Source: Tillus elongatus
Taxonomy: Eukaryota; Arthropoda; Insecta; Coleoptera; Cleridae
DNA length: 64,000 nucleotides
Direction of reading: 5' to 3'
NCBI GenBank assembly: GCA_964006375.1
Contig: OZ023262.1
Location: 200,780,778-200,844,777 of the forward strand
Made by a program: the position numbers and the translations under genes. The notes under the pieces are model-generated. The model had not been told where the DNA came from. It saw nothing but the letters and a program-made list of their open reading frames with translations, and ran no database searches. Positions within the stretch are counted from its first letter, which is position 1. The number at the start of each line of letters is the position of its first letter. This document shows, one piece after another, positions 1 through 11,396 of this stretch.

Positions 1-968
1 TTCGACACTCTTTTATAGGCGTGTAATGCTTGCTTGCGTTTGTTGTAAATTACTTCACAGTCTAAATCCCACCAGACTGGATGTCTGTGGGCCTCATTTA
101 CAACCTTATTTTGTTTCATTGAGTAGTCTGCGGCTAAAAAGATTGCATTGGTTAATTTCTTGAACTTGTCCTCTGTTGTCAGATTGCTATCCGAGTCCAG
201 TGTTTTATCTATGATATCCTGAAACCGTAGCCAATCAGCTGTTGATTCAACCCATCTAACATAGGGAGTATTTCTTTTTGTGTGAAACGTTTGTTTTACC
301 ACTATAGATATGACGTAATGATCTGAGCCAAGGCTTTCTGTCTGTACATTCCAATGTGCCTCGCCTGCCAAATCTGGGGTAGCCATAGTTATGTCTACCA
401 CTGACGGATTTTCATGTGGACGGGAGATCCTAGTTGGCGAACCATTATTTATAATTACAAGATTTGTTTCGTCTATCGCCTCGCTGAGTTCCGAACCCTG
501 ATTATCATCATTCGGTGAACCCCACAGGCTATGCTTTGAGTTGAAATCCCCACCAATTAATGTTTTACCATTAAATTGCCTAAACAATTGTACCCACTGA
601 GATTTTCGTACGATAATTTCTGGAGGTTTGTAGACGCAGACAATATTAATACCTAAATTCGTAAGTTTAATAGCACACACATCGGTCTCACCGCCAGCAT
701 TAAAATTTAAGGTAAATACTTCATAGTTAAGTTTTTCAGAGACCAAAATTCCAACACCACCACCTCTTCGACCTAATCGGTCTTTTCTGACTAAATTATA
801 GTTATTAAATTTAAAATTAGTATTTGTAGGTTTTAACCATGTTTCGCTAATCATGACAATGTCTATCTTATTATCCGATAAGTATTTACTAAGGTTACAT
901 CTATTTTGGAGTATAGAACGTGAATTCCATTGCACGATATTTAGAGAAGAATTGAGCCGACTGGACAT
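1..968 (-). CDS. Retrotransposon ORF2, N-terminal endonuclease domain (partial)
   Basis: Open frame from an ATG at 968-966 through the left edge (about 322 codons seen). It encodes an APE-type (EEP) endonuclease, which nicks target DNA to start target-primed reverse transcription. Visible motifs in order: NIVQWNSRSI at the start, SETW (metal-binding Glu) near residue 43, VCVYKPP, GGDFNSKHSLWGS, VVDITMAT and the catalytic GSDHY. All expected catalytic residues are present. The start is set by the stop of the upstream ORF1: stop and start read TGACATG with one base between them, an arrangement compatible with termination-reinitiation. The reverse transcriptase lies outside the window. No stop or frameshift is seen. 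Confidence 0.88.
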   Translation of the reverse strand, partial: MSSRLNSSLNIVQWNSRSILQNRCNLSKYLSDNKIDIVMISETWLKPTNTNFKFNNYNLVRKDRLGRRGGGVGILVSEKLNYEVFTLNFNAGGETDVCAIKLTNLGINIVCVYKPPEIIVRKSQWVQLFRQFNGKTLIGGDFNSKHSLWGSPNDDNQGSELSEAIDETNLVIINNGSPTRISRPHENPSVVDITMATPDLAGEAHWNVQTESLGSDHYVISIVVKQTFHTKRNTPYVRWVESTADWLRFQDIIDKTLDSDSNLTTEDKFKKLTNAIFLAADYSMKQNKVVNEAHRHPVWWDLDCEVIYNKRKQALHAYKRVS

Positions 969-969
969 G

Positions 970-2343
970 TCAGAATGAGGTGTCCCCATCGCTGTCGCTT
1001 TCCCTATTACGAGATATCATAGATGATATAGTATTTTTAATATTTAATTTGTCTAATATTACTTTGGAATGATGTGGAGAAATGTGTTCCACCAGGTCTG
1101 TAAACAAACCCATCATCTGTTCTGTTAGTCTATTTTTATAGCGAACGAATTCATCTCGATATGGGTTTGGAGTTACCGGTTGGGAGAGGAATATTCTCTT
1201 TTGTGGTCGTGATGAAGAGGGATGAATGATCTCTGGGGATTTTTCGTGTTTGCGTTTTTTACTTTCACTGCTTGTGTTTAATCTCAGTTTACGTGGGGGT
1301 TGTCTGTATGTATTTATTTGGGAGCTACTATTTGAAGCAAAACTTTGTACGGTTTTTGGGGGGGAGGGGTTAGATGTTATCGGTAGTGAAGGGTATTGAT
1401 TGAGATCATTTAAAGCTTGAAAGCGATTGCTGGTGACAACTTTGGAGTAAGAAGGGTTATTCTCAATAGTTTGGGCTTCCTTAAAAGTGATATTTTTCTC
1501 TGCCATGATTTGTTTTATTCTTTTTTGTTTTCCAAAGACAGGACAAGACCTAGATAATGTGGAATGTGAGTTATTCTGACAATATACGCAAAATATTTTG
1601 TTAGCACAAATTTCTCCCACTCCATGTTCCTCACTACAGGTTTTACACCTCGCTACACGACTGTTGCACATTTTCTTCGAGTGTCCGTACCTTAAACAGT
1701 TCGTACACTGAATGACGGGATGAACGTATGGTTCTACTTCTAAATTAGCGCCATTGATTCTTATGTATCTGGGAAGGTTATTTCCTACAAAGGATACAAT
1801 AATAATTTGTCTCTTCACTAATTTGTTCTCACCTCTTTCATCAGTTACTCTCTTTTGCATTCGTCTAACTTCCGTTACCTCGACTGGAGATTCTATCTGT
1901 TTAAGTAAGTATTCTTCATCAAAGACTGTGTCTACGTACCTAACAATACCTCTCCTATGCGTGAAAAATTTTGGTATGTAAGCTATTAACCCATTTTGTG
2001 TTAGAAGTTCATTGTTGACCATCTGATTAGCTATAGACGCTGTTTTGAAGATAACCTTAACACGGTTTATTCCTACTGATTTTATATCAATAATGTCATT
2101 TTTAAATTCTGTATTTGCCATCAAATGGTGACCTGCGGTTATGGGAAATAATCTAGCAAAATTATTTTCTTTATGTTGAATAAATACACAGTAGGGGGAA
2201 ACATCCGATGAACGGTATTTATTATTGAAGTCAATATACGGGTTATTATCTTTAGGTGATAAAGATTTATATTCACATACCTGTGAGGCCTGCTTGCCTG
2301 TATTACTGGGAGGCGGGTCCCCGCCCCCCTCCTCGTCGTCCAT
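970..2343 (-). CDS. Retrotransposon ORF1, gag-like nucleic-acid-binding protein
   Basis: 457 residues. The N-terminus is acidic and glycine/proline rich. Residues about 45-130 look like an RRM-type fold (RVKVIFK). Three zinc knuckles follow at about 213-226 (C-x2-C-x4-H-x4-C), 233-246 (C-x2-C-x3-H-x5-C) and 252-267 (C-x2-C-x4-H-x6-C). The C-terminus is low-complexity and rich in Ser, Pro and basic residues, with a KKRKHEK stretch that could be a nuclear signal. Such ORF1 proteins coat the element RNA and chaperone reverse transcription. The frame is intact and ends one base before the ORF2 start. Knuckles of this spacing are typical of the I/Jockey supergroup; exact clade not assigned. Confidence 0.88.
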   Translation of the reverse strand: MDDEEGGGDPPPSNTGKQASQVCEYKSLSPKDNNPYIDFNNKYRSSDVSPYCVFIQHKENNFARLFPITAGHHLMANTEFKNDIIDIKSVGINRVKVIFKTASIANQMVNNELLTQNGLIAYIPKFFTHRRGIVRYVDTVFDEEYLLKQIESPVEVTEVRRMQKRVTDERGENKLVKRQIIIVSFVGNNLPRYIRINGANLEVEPYVHPVIQCTNCLRYGHSKKMCNSRVARCKTCSEEHGVGEICANKIFCVYCQNNSHSTLSRSCPVFGKQKRIKQIMAEKNITFKEAQTIENNPSYSKVVTSNRFQALNDLNQYPSLPITSNPSPPKTVQSFASNSSSQINTYRQPPRKLRLNTSSESKKRKHEKSPEIIHPSSSRPQKRIFLSQPVTPNPYRDEFVRYKNRLTEQMMGLFTDLVEHISPHHSKVILDKLNIKNTISSMISRNRESDSDGDTSF

Positions 2344-3333
2344 AACTTACCTTCTGCTTTACAGATTTACTTATTTATATGCACTTAAAACACTATATTT
2401 GTGTAAAATTACGAGATAAACTAAATATTATTTATTAACAGAGTACCTTTACGATTAATTATTTGTTGAATATTGTTTCAATCAAACAAAAACACTATTA
2501 AAATACGCACGTATTATCGTAGGTGTGAGCACTACAGAATACGAACGTGTACTGTGTAGTCGAAATTATGATTGCAGGATTTCTTCCGGACAGAGAAAAC
2601 GAGTTAATGAAAGCGTTTTGAAAATTGACATGTTTCTATTAAAAATGGAGTAAGATATATTTTCAGAACTTTATAGGAATAGAAATACGAATATTACTAA
2701 AAAACTGTAATTTTCTCATGAAATTTAGCTCTGGGTTGATTATGGATGGGTTAAACAGTCTTACTGAGGAGAGTAGATTATTGCAGCCGTGTAGAAGTTA
2801 AATTTAATTCGCAGCACTTTGTTTGTCGTCAAACTAACACAATATATAGACTGTTTAGTTTCTTTCCTTTTAGCCAGTAAAAATTAATAGTGTATGTTAA
2901 ATTAGATGCAATGTTTGTTAAATATTCAATTATCAACCGGTACATTGTACATCCGAAGTAAGTGAAAGTAAAGAGATATGTTAAATGCGTGCTGGCTCAC
3001 AGCATATGTTAATCGCATTCTTATAAAGGTAATTATAGGGTACTAATTAACATTATATGTCTACATTACGCACTTCCTACATTCCATTTAGTGGCTACAA
3101 GTTTAAATATATTTTCAAACTCCTTAGAATAAATCTCACTACATACATAGAAAAAGATGTATAACTTTTTACCTAGCTATCACATCTTTATTTACTTAAA
3201 AATGATGTTTCTAATTTATTTTGTTTACCTATTCAACGATCAGTGGAAATAAGGAAGAAGGAGTGTATAATTTTTAATGAATTTTTGATGCTAATTACGC
3301 TATTTTTAAATTTAGAAAATAAATTGAATTTAG
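2344..3333. other. AT-rich intronic sequence, no gene seen
   Basis: The first 100-250 bases may be the 5' untranslated region of the retrotransposon read from 2343 leftwards. Beyond that I see no coding potential, no repeat shared with other parts of the window and no splice-bounded open exon. Confidence 0.5.

Positions 3334-3924
<591 letters not shown>

Positions 3925-4006
<82 letters not shown>
3925..4006. repeat. (TA)n microsatellite
   Basis: TA dinucleotide run ending directly at the left terminus of the mariner-like element at 4007. The element apparently inserted at a TA inside or at the edge of this tract. Confidence 0.9.
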
Positions 4007-4010
<4 letters not shown>

Positions 4011-5911
4011 GGCGCATTGAAAACGAAACACAGACCGATTTGCGTCCAGAGATTTTTTTTAAGAAACGCTGAAATACGTCAATTTTAATATTGAGGGGGA
4101 CATGTTTTGACATAAAACTCAACTTCGTCACATCAACCCCTTAAGGGTGGTGATAACAACCCATATATTTTAAATAGAGGACATGAGTCGAGTGTTACAT
4201 CATTTGAAAGCTCTTTCTTTTGTGAATTCAGCACACTAATTTTTTTGGAAGTTTTATCAACTCGTTTAAAAATTATTTACAGTTGGAGTGCAAGAAGGTA
4301 TTTCATTCATTGTGATAAGAAATGCACTAATTAGTCAATTTTTCGTTAATACAAATAAAAAACAAAACCAAACGTTGAAAAATGTTTATTCAGTTAAGTA
4401 AGTGCTTAAATTGTTGACCACTAGCTTCCATAGAAAAGTTGTTTAAAACGAGCTGTAACATTCTGGAGCATTTGTGGAGTTATAAGACGGCATTTTTTAA
4501 CAATGGATCGCCGTAATTCTTCCTGAGGCTCCGGTTCTGTTGCGTAAATTCTACTCTTTAAATGACCCCATAGAAAGAAGTCTAAAGGAGTTACATCCGG
4601 TGATCTAGGGGGGGCACTTAATAGCACCTCTACGCCCAATCCATTGTCCTGGAAACTTTGTGTTTAAAAACTCCCTAACACGTTGTAAAAAATGCAGAGG
4701 AGCTCCATCTTGTTGAAACACTAATTAATTTTCTTAATAGCGATCACCATTTTCAACAGTGTCAATTAGTAGAGGGTAAACGATATCTTCTAGTTACTCC
4801 AAATACGTTTCGCTACTTAAATTGCGATCAAGAAAAATTGGTCTCCAAAAATGCCAGCACAGACATTCAATTTCTGTGGAGTTTGAGTGTGGACTTCGTG
4901 AAAATTTCTAGGATTATTATCTGCCCAATAACGACAATTATGACGATTGTCTGTAGAGTTTAATAAAAACGTACACTCGTCTGAAAAACAGATATTGGAC
5001 AGAAAGTTCCAGTTATCAGCTATTCGTGCAGTCATAACTTCACATAACTCCAGCCGCCGATCAAAGTCATCTTCATTCAGTTGTTGTACATGATGAATTT
5101 TATACGGGTGAAATTTATGATGCTTCAATATTCGCTGAATAGTTCTTCCTTTGATGTTTGAAACAGTGGCCAATTTTCTCGTGCTCAAAGTTGGGTCTGC
5201 AGCAATTTGTGCTAAAACTTCAATCTCAGTAGTCTCATTTTTAACAGGAAATTCACGTTCAGGATCCCGTTCTTTGTTGGCTACTGAACCACTTTGTCGA
5301 AACTTTGCAACTAACTCCAAAATGTATTTTCTATTAACATGTCTGTTCGGATGTCGTTCATTAAACAAATTTGCGGTACGGTTGGCAGAGTCATCGTTTT
5401 TGAAAAAAAGAGTAATTATTTCAACTCTTTCTTCTACAGAATACACCATTGCGAAATTAGTTTTCGGTAGTACTATCAGGTATCAAACCGACTGATAAAC
5501 TGAAATAATAAACCGCATTTCTCTCATTTTGATAAGAAATGTTCTGATAGTCAATTTTTTGTTTACAAACCAACAAAATATTGATTATCAGCACATTTCT
5601 TATCGGAATGAGTGAAATGCGTTCTTGGATCTTCAACTGTGAATAATTTTTAAACGAGTTGATAAAGCTTCCAAAAAAATTAGTTTGGTAAATTCAGAAA
5701 AGAAAGAGCCTTCAAATGATGTAACACTCGACCCATGTTCCCTATTTAAAATATAAGGCTTGTTATCACCACCCTTAACGGGTTGATGTGACAAAGTTGT
5801 GTTTTATGTCAAAACATGTCCCCCTCAATATTAAAATTGACTTGTTTCAGCGTTTCTTAAAAAAATATATCTGGACGCAAATCGGTCTGTTTCGTTTTCA
5901 ATGCGCCACCC
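4007..5911 (-). mobile_element. Mariner-like DNA transposon with long terminal inverted repeats (copy 1)
   Basis: Both ends read GGGTGGCGCATTGAAAACGA inwards and are flanked by TA (4005-4006 and 5912-5913), the Tc1/mariner target duplication. The inverted repeats are unusually long: 4007 to about 4360 pairs with about 5560 to 5911, over roughly 330-350 bases with scattered mismatches. The interior holds a broken minus-strand transposase. A related copy with the same ends lies at 11397-13272. Confidence 0.9.
4421..5449 (-). pseudogene. Mariner-like (DUF4817-type) transposase, broken
   Basis: Starts at the ATG 5449-5447. The N-terminal helix-turn-helix (VEERVEIITLFF, then FNERHPNR) is of the DUF4817 type, followed by a second HTH (LSTRKLATVSNIKGRTIQRI). 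The first catalytic Asp is in FSDECTFLLN. A frame change follows at about 4817; the second Asp survives in QQDGAP and the third in RSPDVTPLDFFLWG, in another frame (4639-4421). I count about 36 residues between the second and third acidic positions, with Asp as the third. At least two frame disruptions make it non-functional. Confidence 0.88.
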
Positions 5912-5913
5912 TA

Positions 5914-6603
5914 TATATAGAGGTGTCCAGTAAATAATGGATCATCCTGAAACGGGTAATAGCTCAGCTTATGATTATCAAATCAGACGCTATATGTATC
6001 CTTAGAAAAGATAATAGTTTTTTCAAAATGTGACAATCTACATTTCTCTTTTGAAATAAAAGATATTGTTATTAAAATGCTTAAAGAGCTAGTTTTGCAA
6101 AATTAATAGTCTGATCAAAATGTGCTTTTTCTCAAATTCATTGTAGTAAAATGATGAAATAAAATAACATTTTTACATTTAAGCTCCCACAACATGAGGG
6201 ATGACAGATCCCAGTAGATATTTTTAATCTGTGTACGGGAATCCAAGAAAACCTGCCCTCGTATTAGGGGCATTTAAAAAGGTGTGAAATATAATAAAAA
6301 GCATATTCAATAATTTTTTCAATAACAGATCTAATACAGACATTCCATTTCTGATTCAGTCTAACAACCAAATTCATGTAGGACATCATAGTTTAAAAAC
6401 AGGATTTTTTGAGTTAGAAAAATATTAATTTAACTGATTAGCATAATCCAGTTCATATAAAAATTTTGTGTTGCTTAATTCACTAAGTCTCCTTTAAATC
6501 AGCTGAGTGACAATAAAAATGTAATTGGTTCTTTATTGGTGACTTTTTACTATTTCTAAACGCGCGACTACGTTGAAAAACAAATATTTTTAAGTTTTCT
6601 TAC
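5914..6603. other. Intron sequence, no gene seen
   Basis: AT-rich sequence downstream (minus strand) of the chitin-binding exon's splice donor, up to the mariner copy. A short GTGTCCAGTAAATAATGGAT segment near 5932 looks like a worn transposon terminus, but I cannot find its partner. Confidence 0.4.
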
Positions 6604-6719
6604 CTGACAATCTGTTTCTAAGTCGGCGTAGTATCCAGACTCCATATTCTGACAGCTAAATGAAGTTCTGGGTATATGTGACAATATAGGAAAGTCAATG
6701 CCTGGTGTGCCTTCCACGC
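6604..6719 (-). CDS. Host gene exon (fourth seen): chitin-binding type-2 domain, first half
   Basis: 116-base exon between an acceptor (GGCTTCTAG, ending at 6720) and a donor (GTAAGA, starting at 6603). Read after the exon at 14144-14234, the split glycine codon is restored and the frame stays open to a phase-0 donor after Cys-Gln. It encodes about residues 82-120, including GTPGIDFPILSHIPRTSFSC and then GYYADLETDCQ. The two cysteines are 14 residues apart, as in cysteines 1 and 2 of insect peritrophin/CPAP chitin-binding domains, where an intron after DCQ fits the usual continuation into a third cysteine. The rest must be left of the window. The domain binds chitin in cuticle, tracheal lining or peritrophic matrix. 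Confidence 0.85.
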
Positions 6720-6851
6720 CTAGAAGCCAAAAAATGTGAATTATTACTTTTGTCAACATCACAGGTCCAGAAAAGTTTATAATTTATGTTCTTATACGTT
6801 CACGTCAATGAACTGCCCAGCTGACTTTGATTAATAAAAATTCATTATTTA

Positions 6852-7640
6852 GTTCTAGTTTTTAGTGAATTTTTGTAGAAAAAGTTCACTAGCGGGGAGA
6901 TCGCGACTTTATACTTAACAAAAAATTATTTAAATGAGTATGAGCAACTAGGGCCGATTTAAATCAACTTTGGTGAGTACCTACTTTTTCCAAGTTGCAA
7001 GTTCGTTGACCAGGAAAATCGGATCAGTTTTTCGCGAAAACTTTGGGTTTTCTGGTGGAAAATTTTTCTTTCTCGGCAAATAAAGACACGTGTGCATTTT
7101 CATATAAAAAGTTATTGTAATGTTTGCGAGTTCACGTAAGAAATTTTGTTCCAATTTTCTAGAAAAAATTTATTTAACAAATTTTAGTGCAAAGATATCT
7201 AGTCAGCTTTTCCGGAAATTTATTTCGATGTTTTCGGCAAAGTTTTGCCAAATTTTTGTTAAATGCTATTGATTGTGAATTGAACTGCGAAAAATGTATT
7301 GCCGAATTCACATAAAAAATTGTGTTCGAATTTTTTGGTTGTCAAATTTTTGTGTAAGAAACTTTTTTAACTTTTTCGTAAAAATATTTTTTATATAATT
7401 TTTGTGTAAGGTTACTTAGCCAATCTTTGTAAACAAAATGGTAAATTTTCGTTAAACAAATATCTATGGAAACATTTTTCTTAGTTTCTGTTAAAAAGCT
7501 TTCTGTGAATAATTATATCTTCGCTGGCGTAGTTTTTGTGTAAATTTCTTGGTTAAGTTCGTTGGCCAGGAAAGTCAGTTCAGTTTTTTCGGGAAGATTT
7601 TATGTTTATCTTCTGGCAATTTTTGTAGCTTTTCGAACAA
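6852..7640 (+). repeat. Diverged copy of the composite repeat (no TA tract)
   Basis: Starts with the hairpin-forming TTTAGTGAATTTTTGTAG...TTCACTA and the GGGGAGATCGCGACTTT segment found at 15365 and 16868. It continues into the right-half motif AGTTCGTTGACCAGGAAAAT near 7000. That right-half motif recurs at about 7555 (AGTTCGTTGGCCAGGAAAGT), so a second right-half unit follows about 550 bases on. Confidence 0.65.
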
Positions 7641-8208
7641 CTAGTTATTTTTTGTAAATAGGGTACATTAATTCTACTATAAAGGTTAACATATCTAATA
7701 AATTTGAGGTTTTTCTTAAAGAAACACTTCTATGAAAATTCGCTATTATAAGGTATTTGTTGCGTCCAGACTTTTCCATCATAATCTTCTTAGATGTGTA
7801 AAAAAATCTATTTGAAATGCTGTTTTGCATTTTCAAAATGTTAGGGAAAGGCTAAAGAAAGGCAACTTTAAGACCTCAGATTGCCTACTTCTTAGATGGG
7901 CGAATAATGAAAGATTAGTTTGCTGTAGTGCAAATCTCACTGAAAATCATCTCTAAGGTCTCAGTGTATCCAACATTAGACCTGACTCCCGCTTGAAGCT
8001 GCTTTGGTATTTATAACAGGACTCTATTTTGGACATGGTTCAACCCGACAACCGACAACTGACAATAAGTATTTCTTATCTATATACTGTGTGGAAATAA
8101 ATTAACGGATACATTTAATAACGTCGTTAAAAATAATTTTCTGGAAAAAATCTCGAAAGAGTGTAAAGATTGTACTAATTTTATGTTATACTATATTATT
8201 TTTAAACT
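7641..8208. repeat. MITE end and unassigned sequence
   Basis: At about 7733-7772 lies a worn, inward-pointing terminus (GAAAATTCGCTATTATAAGG, then TTGTTGCGTCCAGA) of the MITE found complete at 17923-18232 and 40719-41031. The remainder, including 7800-8208, shows nothing recognisable. Confidence 0.55.
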
Positions 8209-8700
8209 TTTAACCGACTTCAAAAAAAGAGGTATGTATTTTTTTTGTATATATGTTCACCGATATTTTTATCTATTGGGGACCAATTTTACAAAACACT
8301 ATTTTGTTTGAAGGGGTATACCCCTGAGGTGATCTCATTTTCACCAAGTCAACATCTGATAATGGGATCCCAAAAAATCGCGTGAAATCATCAACAACAA
8401 AAAATTATGTATGTTCACCGATATTTTCGTCAATTGTGGACCAAATTTAAACAATATATTTTTGCTGTTGTAAAGGGTCGAGTCTTAAGGTGGTCCCATT
8501 TTCACCAAGTCATGATCTGATGACGAAATCTCAGAGAAATCGACGGAAATCGTCCAAAGAAATTGCAATTTTCAAAAACATTTTTTGTTTGAAAGGGTAT
8601 ACTTCTGAGCTGGTCCCATTTTCAACAAGTCAGCATCTGATAATGGGCTCTCAGAGAAATCTAGGGAAATCCTCTTATCATCTATGTAACTTAAAGTATT
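8209..8700 (+). repeat. Three imperfect tandem modules behind an AACCGACTTC end
   Basis: Begins with TTTTAACCGACTTCAAAAAA, then three diverged units of about 110-175 bases (near 8250-8400, 8405-8580, 8585-8690). Each carries GGGTATAC or a variant, a CCATTTTCACCAAGTCA segment and a CTGATAATGGG-like segment. The AACCGACTTC terminus resembles a repeat common in insect genomes. The same terminus recurs inverted at the right end of the next foldback (near 9258), so 8209-9262 may be one element. Confidence 0.6.
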
Positions 8701-8789
8701 ACTGCAATAAGAATTGACTATAATATAGCAGTTTTCTAATATCGTACTCACTACGCACGTATATTTACAATAAAAATGGAAAAATAAAC

Positions 8790-9262
8790 AAACTTTAAAA
8801 AAAAATTAACCAACTTCAGGATGGGCACTAAAAAGCGAAAAAAACTGAATACAGGTTTAATTCAAAAGACAAAAACTAATCTAAATAAAATATTATCATA
8901 TTTGCTACCTACTTATTTCTTTGAAGTCGGTGCCAAGCCAGAAACACAATAATACGTAGCGATATAAACAGTTTAGTTAATAACATATTATAGGTCTGTT
9001 GAGATATATTAATGATCAAAGACCAACCCGCGCTCACGCATTCCGTCGCGTGTGCGTTGAAATTTGCGATGTGGCGGGAGTGGACCTAGTCTATTTACCT
9101 ACTACCCAATTGGCTTGGCACCGATTTCAGACAGAGAAGTAGGTAGCGCATATAATAATACTTCGTTTAAATTACTTTATGTCTTTTTAATTAAACCTGT
9201 AATCCAGTTATTTTTCGATTTTAGTGCCCATTTTAAAGTCGGTTTAATTTTTTTTTTTAATT
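8790..9262. mobile_element. Foldback (MITE-like) element with ~156-base inverted arms
   Basis: The left arm (8790-8945) is the inverted complement of the right arm (about 9105-9262). Both arms contain GGGCACTAAAA, ACAGGTTTAATT, GCTACCTACTT and GGTGCCAAGCC. The spacer (about 8946-9104) is more GC-rich in part (CGCGCTCACGCATTCCGTCG). No open frame, so it must be non-autonomous. A target duplication is not evident. Confidence 0.7.
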
Positions 9263-9561
9263 TACTTATCATCTTGTTACGTCATTTGTTTTTCAAGTTA
9301 TGACGTCATCGATATTTTTCTAAGTGACAACTTATTTTTTATTATTGATTTTCATAATACTTTTTATTCTCTTTGCAACGGTATAAAACTTTTTAAATGA
9401 TACGTTTGAAAAAAAATGAGGAAAAGACCCTACAGATTTCTTTATTTTATTAACGCCAGCATTAGTTACAAAAATAGGCAGAGAAAAAACGAGTTTTACT
9501 ACATTAGATGTTCAACGTCATGATCTTGTATAAACTGACAATACCCGAGACGATTGTAAAA

Positions 9562-10452
9562 TTAATTTTTCACATTATGCAATGCTTGCGGTGATATCAA
9601 CCTAATCTCATATTTATTTTTCCTTAAGATTTCTAAATTATTGGGTCGATTGTTATAAACTTTATTCTTAAGTACCCCCAAAGAAATAAGTCTAAAGGTG
9701 TTTAATTCGGATACCTCGCTGGCCAATCTTTTAGACCTCCACTTCCTATTCATCTTCCTGGTAAAACTTGGTCCAACTAGCTTCCAAAATAAATTGCATA
9801 ATGTGGTAAAGCACCATCATGTTGCAACCAAACCTTATTGTTTAGTAAGCCAGGATTGTCTGCATTGGGTAATGATACAGCCTGATCAGGCATAGATTGC
9901 AACTGTAAAAATTGCAGGTACTTATCTTCTGTTAAATTATTTTCAAAAAAGAATGGGCTTATATGATGGTCGTCAATAATTTCCGTCTATAGAGTAACCT
10001 TTTACGGATGATGTGTGTGAACTTCTCACATCCAATGAGGATTTTCTCTACCCCAATCTCTATAATTCTGTCTATTGACCGTTATGTTTGAACAAAATGC
10101 TGCTTCGTCTGAAAGAAGACGCTGGGAAAACAATTGGATCTTGAAGACATAATTCCATAATCTTTTCACAGAATTCTTTTCTACGGTCAAAGTCGTATTC
10201 TGCCAACTCATAACTGATTTTATCTTATATCTGTGAAATTTTTAATACCATGCGACGTCCACTTTCTGGAAGATTCTTTACAGCACCATGTTCACGAAAT
10301 TTGTTTTAAATCAAACTAACAGTTGATTAATTTAACGGCAGATCCGGGTACTTTTCTCCAAAAGGACATACTTCTTAATCTGTCCTGACTTTATTGCCAT
10401 ATCCGATTATCATTAAAACCTCAATTCTCTGTCTCTCGCTCTGTTGAACCAT
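9562..10452 (-). pseudogene. Mariner-like transposase remnant
   Basis: Reads from an ATG at 10452-10450 (MVQQSERQRIEVLMIIGYG, an HTH start shared with the remnants at 25545 and 42228). It passes HGAVKNLPESGR and YDFDRRKEFCEKI to the first catalytic region (LSDEAAF, then NYRDWGRENPHWM), and ends with LKNKVYNNRP...ISPQALHNVKN. Many stops and frame changes. The recognisable protein ends near 9562; the terminal inverted repeats could not be delimited. Confidence 0.75.
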
Positions 10453-11396
10453 TTCTATTAGCAAAAAGTAAATCCTACTGTAAAATAAGCATTTATTGTT
10501 GAGTTTAGAAAGCGACCATCATGTAATTAACCGAACACATTGCACTTTTCTGTACTTAAATGTAGCAACACAAAACACGAAGTTTATCATTTTGTAAGAT
10601 CTATAATGCATGCAGTCCTCACGTGCATAAATAGTACATAGAACCGAAACCCATGAGTACCAACATTATGAAGCAATAACAGAAAATTATTTTAAACACA
10701 TAATTTTTACAAACTGAGAAAAAACTACAAATGATTGTTTAAAAATGTATAATTATCCCATATTGCTAAATTTAACTTATTACTACAGTGAACCATCTTA
10801 GCATCTTCTAATAATAATTAGGGTCAAGCGTAAAACTATTTAAGAGATTAGTGTTAATAAATACGTGATAGTTTTTATAGGTAAATAGTTTTAATGAAAT
10901 ATTGCTAAATACTCGTACAGCTTCGGTTCATCAAACCTCGACTTTGACAGGAATTTCGGATGCCTCTATTATTATTATTAAGCGTTATGGAAGTAAATTG
11001 GTCACGAAAGTTCAGCACCCATCTGTAATTTATAATTATCAAATCAAAACAGATGTCAGAGATGTTTGCAGAAATATATGTTAACTGATAAATTATAATT
11101 ATTTTTCAATTAAGTACGACGTAAATGTTTATAGCCCGATAATCTCAGTAAAAGTTTATGAATATTTTTAATAAGAGTATTGAATATAGCTCTGAATAAA
11201 AACAAAGGTTAAAAAAAGTTTTTACATGTGGAACAGTCAAATGGAATAAATTCAGTATCTTAATTATTACGCATATTCAACAGAGTTTAGACGCATCATG
11301 CGTTATGAAAGTGAATTTTTATTTAAATGTTTTTGATAGAAAATATGTTTTTAATGCAAGCAGGTATCAACTTCGTTAACCGTATAACCTATACAA
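10453..11396. other. Intron sequence, no gene seen
   Basis: AT-rich. It may include the worn right terminus of the mariner remnant ending at 10452. No exon-like open segment with splice signals was noticed. Confidence 0.4.

Larger units (their letters stand above)
1..2343 (-). mobile_element. Non-LTR retrotransposon, I/Jockey group, 5' half
   Basis: Two adjacent minus-strand reading frames (gag-like ORF1, then the endonuclease end of ORF2) form the 5' half of a LINE-type element that runs off the left edge. Neither visible frame is interrupted, unlike almost every other element here, so this looks like a young insertion. The 5' untranslated region should lie just above 2343, but I cannot place its end. 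The clade call rests on the CCHC knuckles of ORF1 and the endonuclease style; the reverse transcriptase is outside the window. Confidence 0.85.

Noticed and set aside
6568..6762. A 64-residue minus-strand protein with an apparent signal peptide (MMLTKVIIHIFWLLG)
   Set aside because: The apparent signal peptide is intron read-through. An acceptor (CTTCTAG) lies inside and a donor follows DCQ, and the exon fits in phase with upstream exons.
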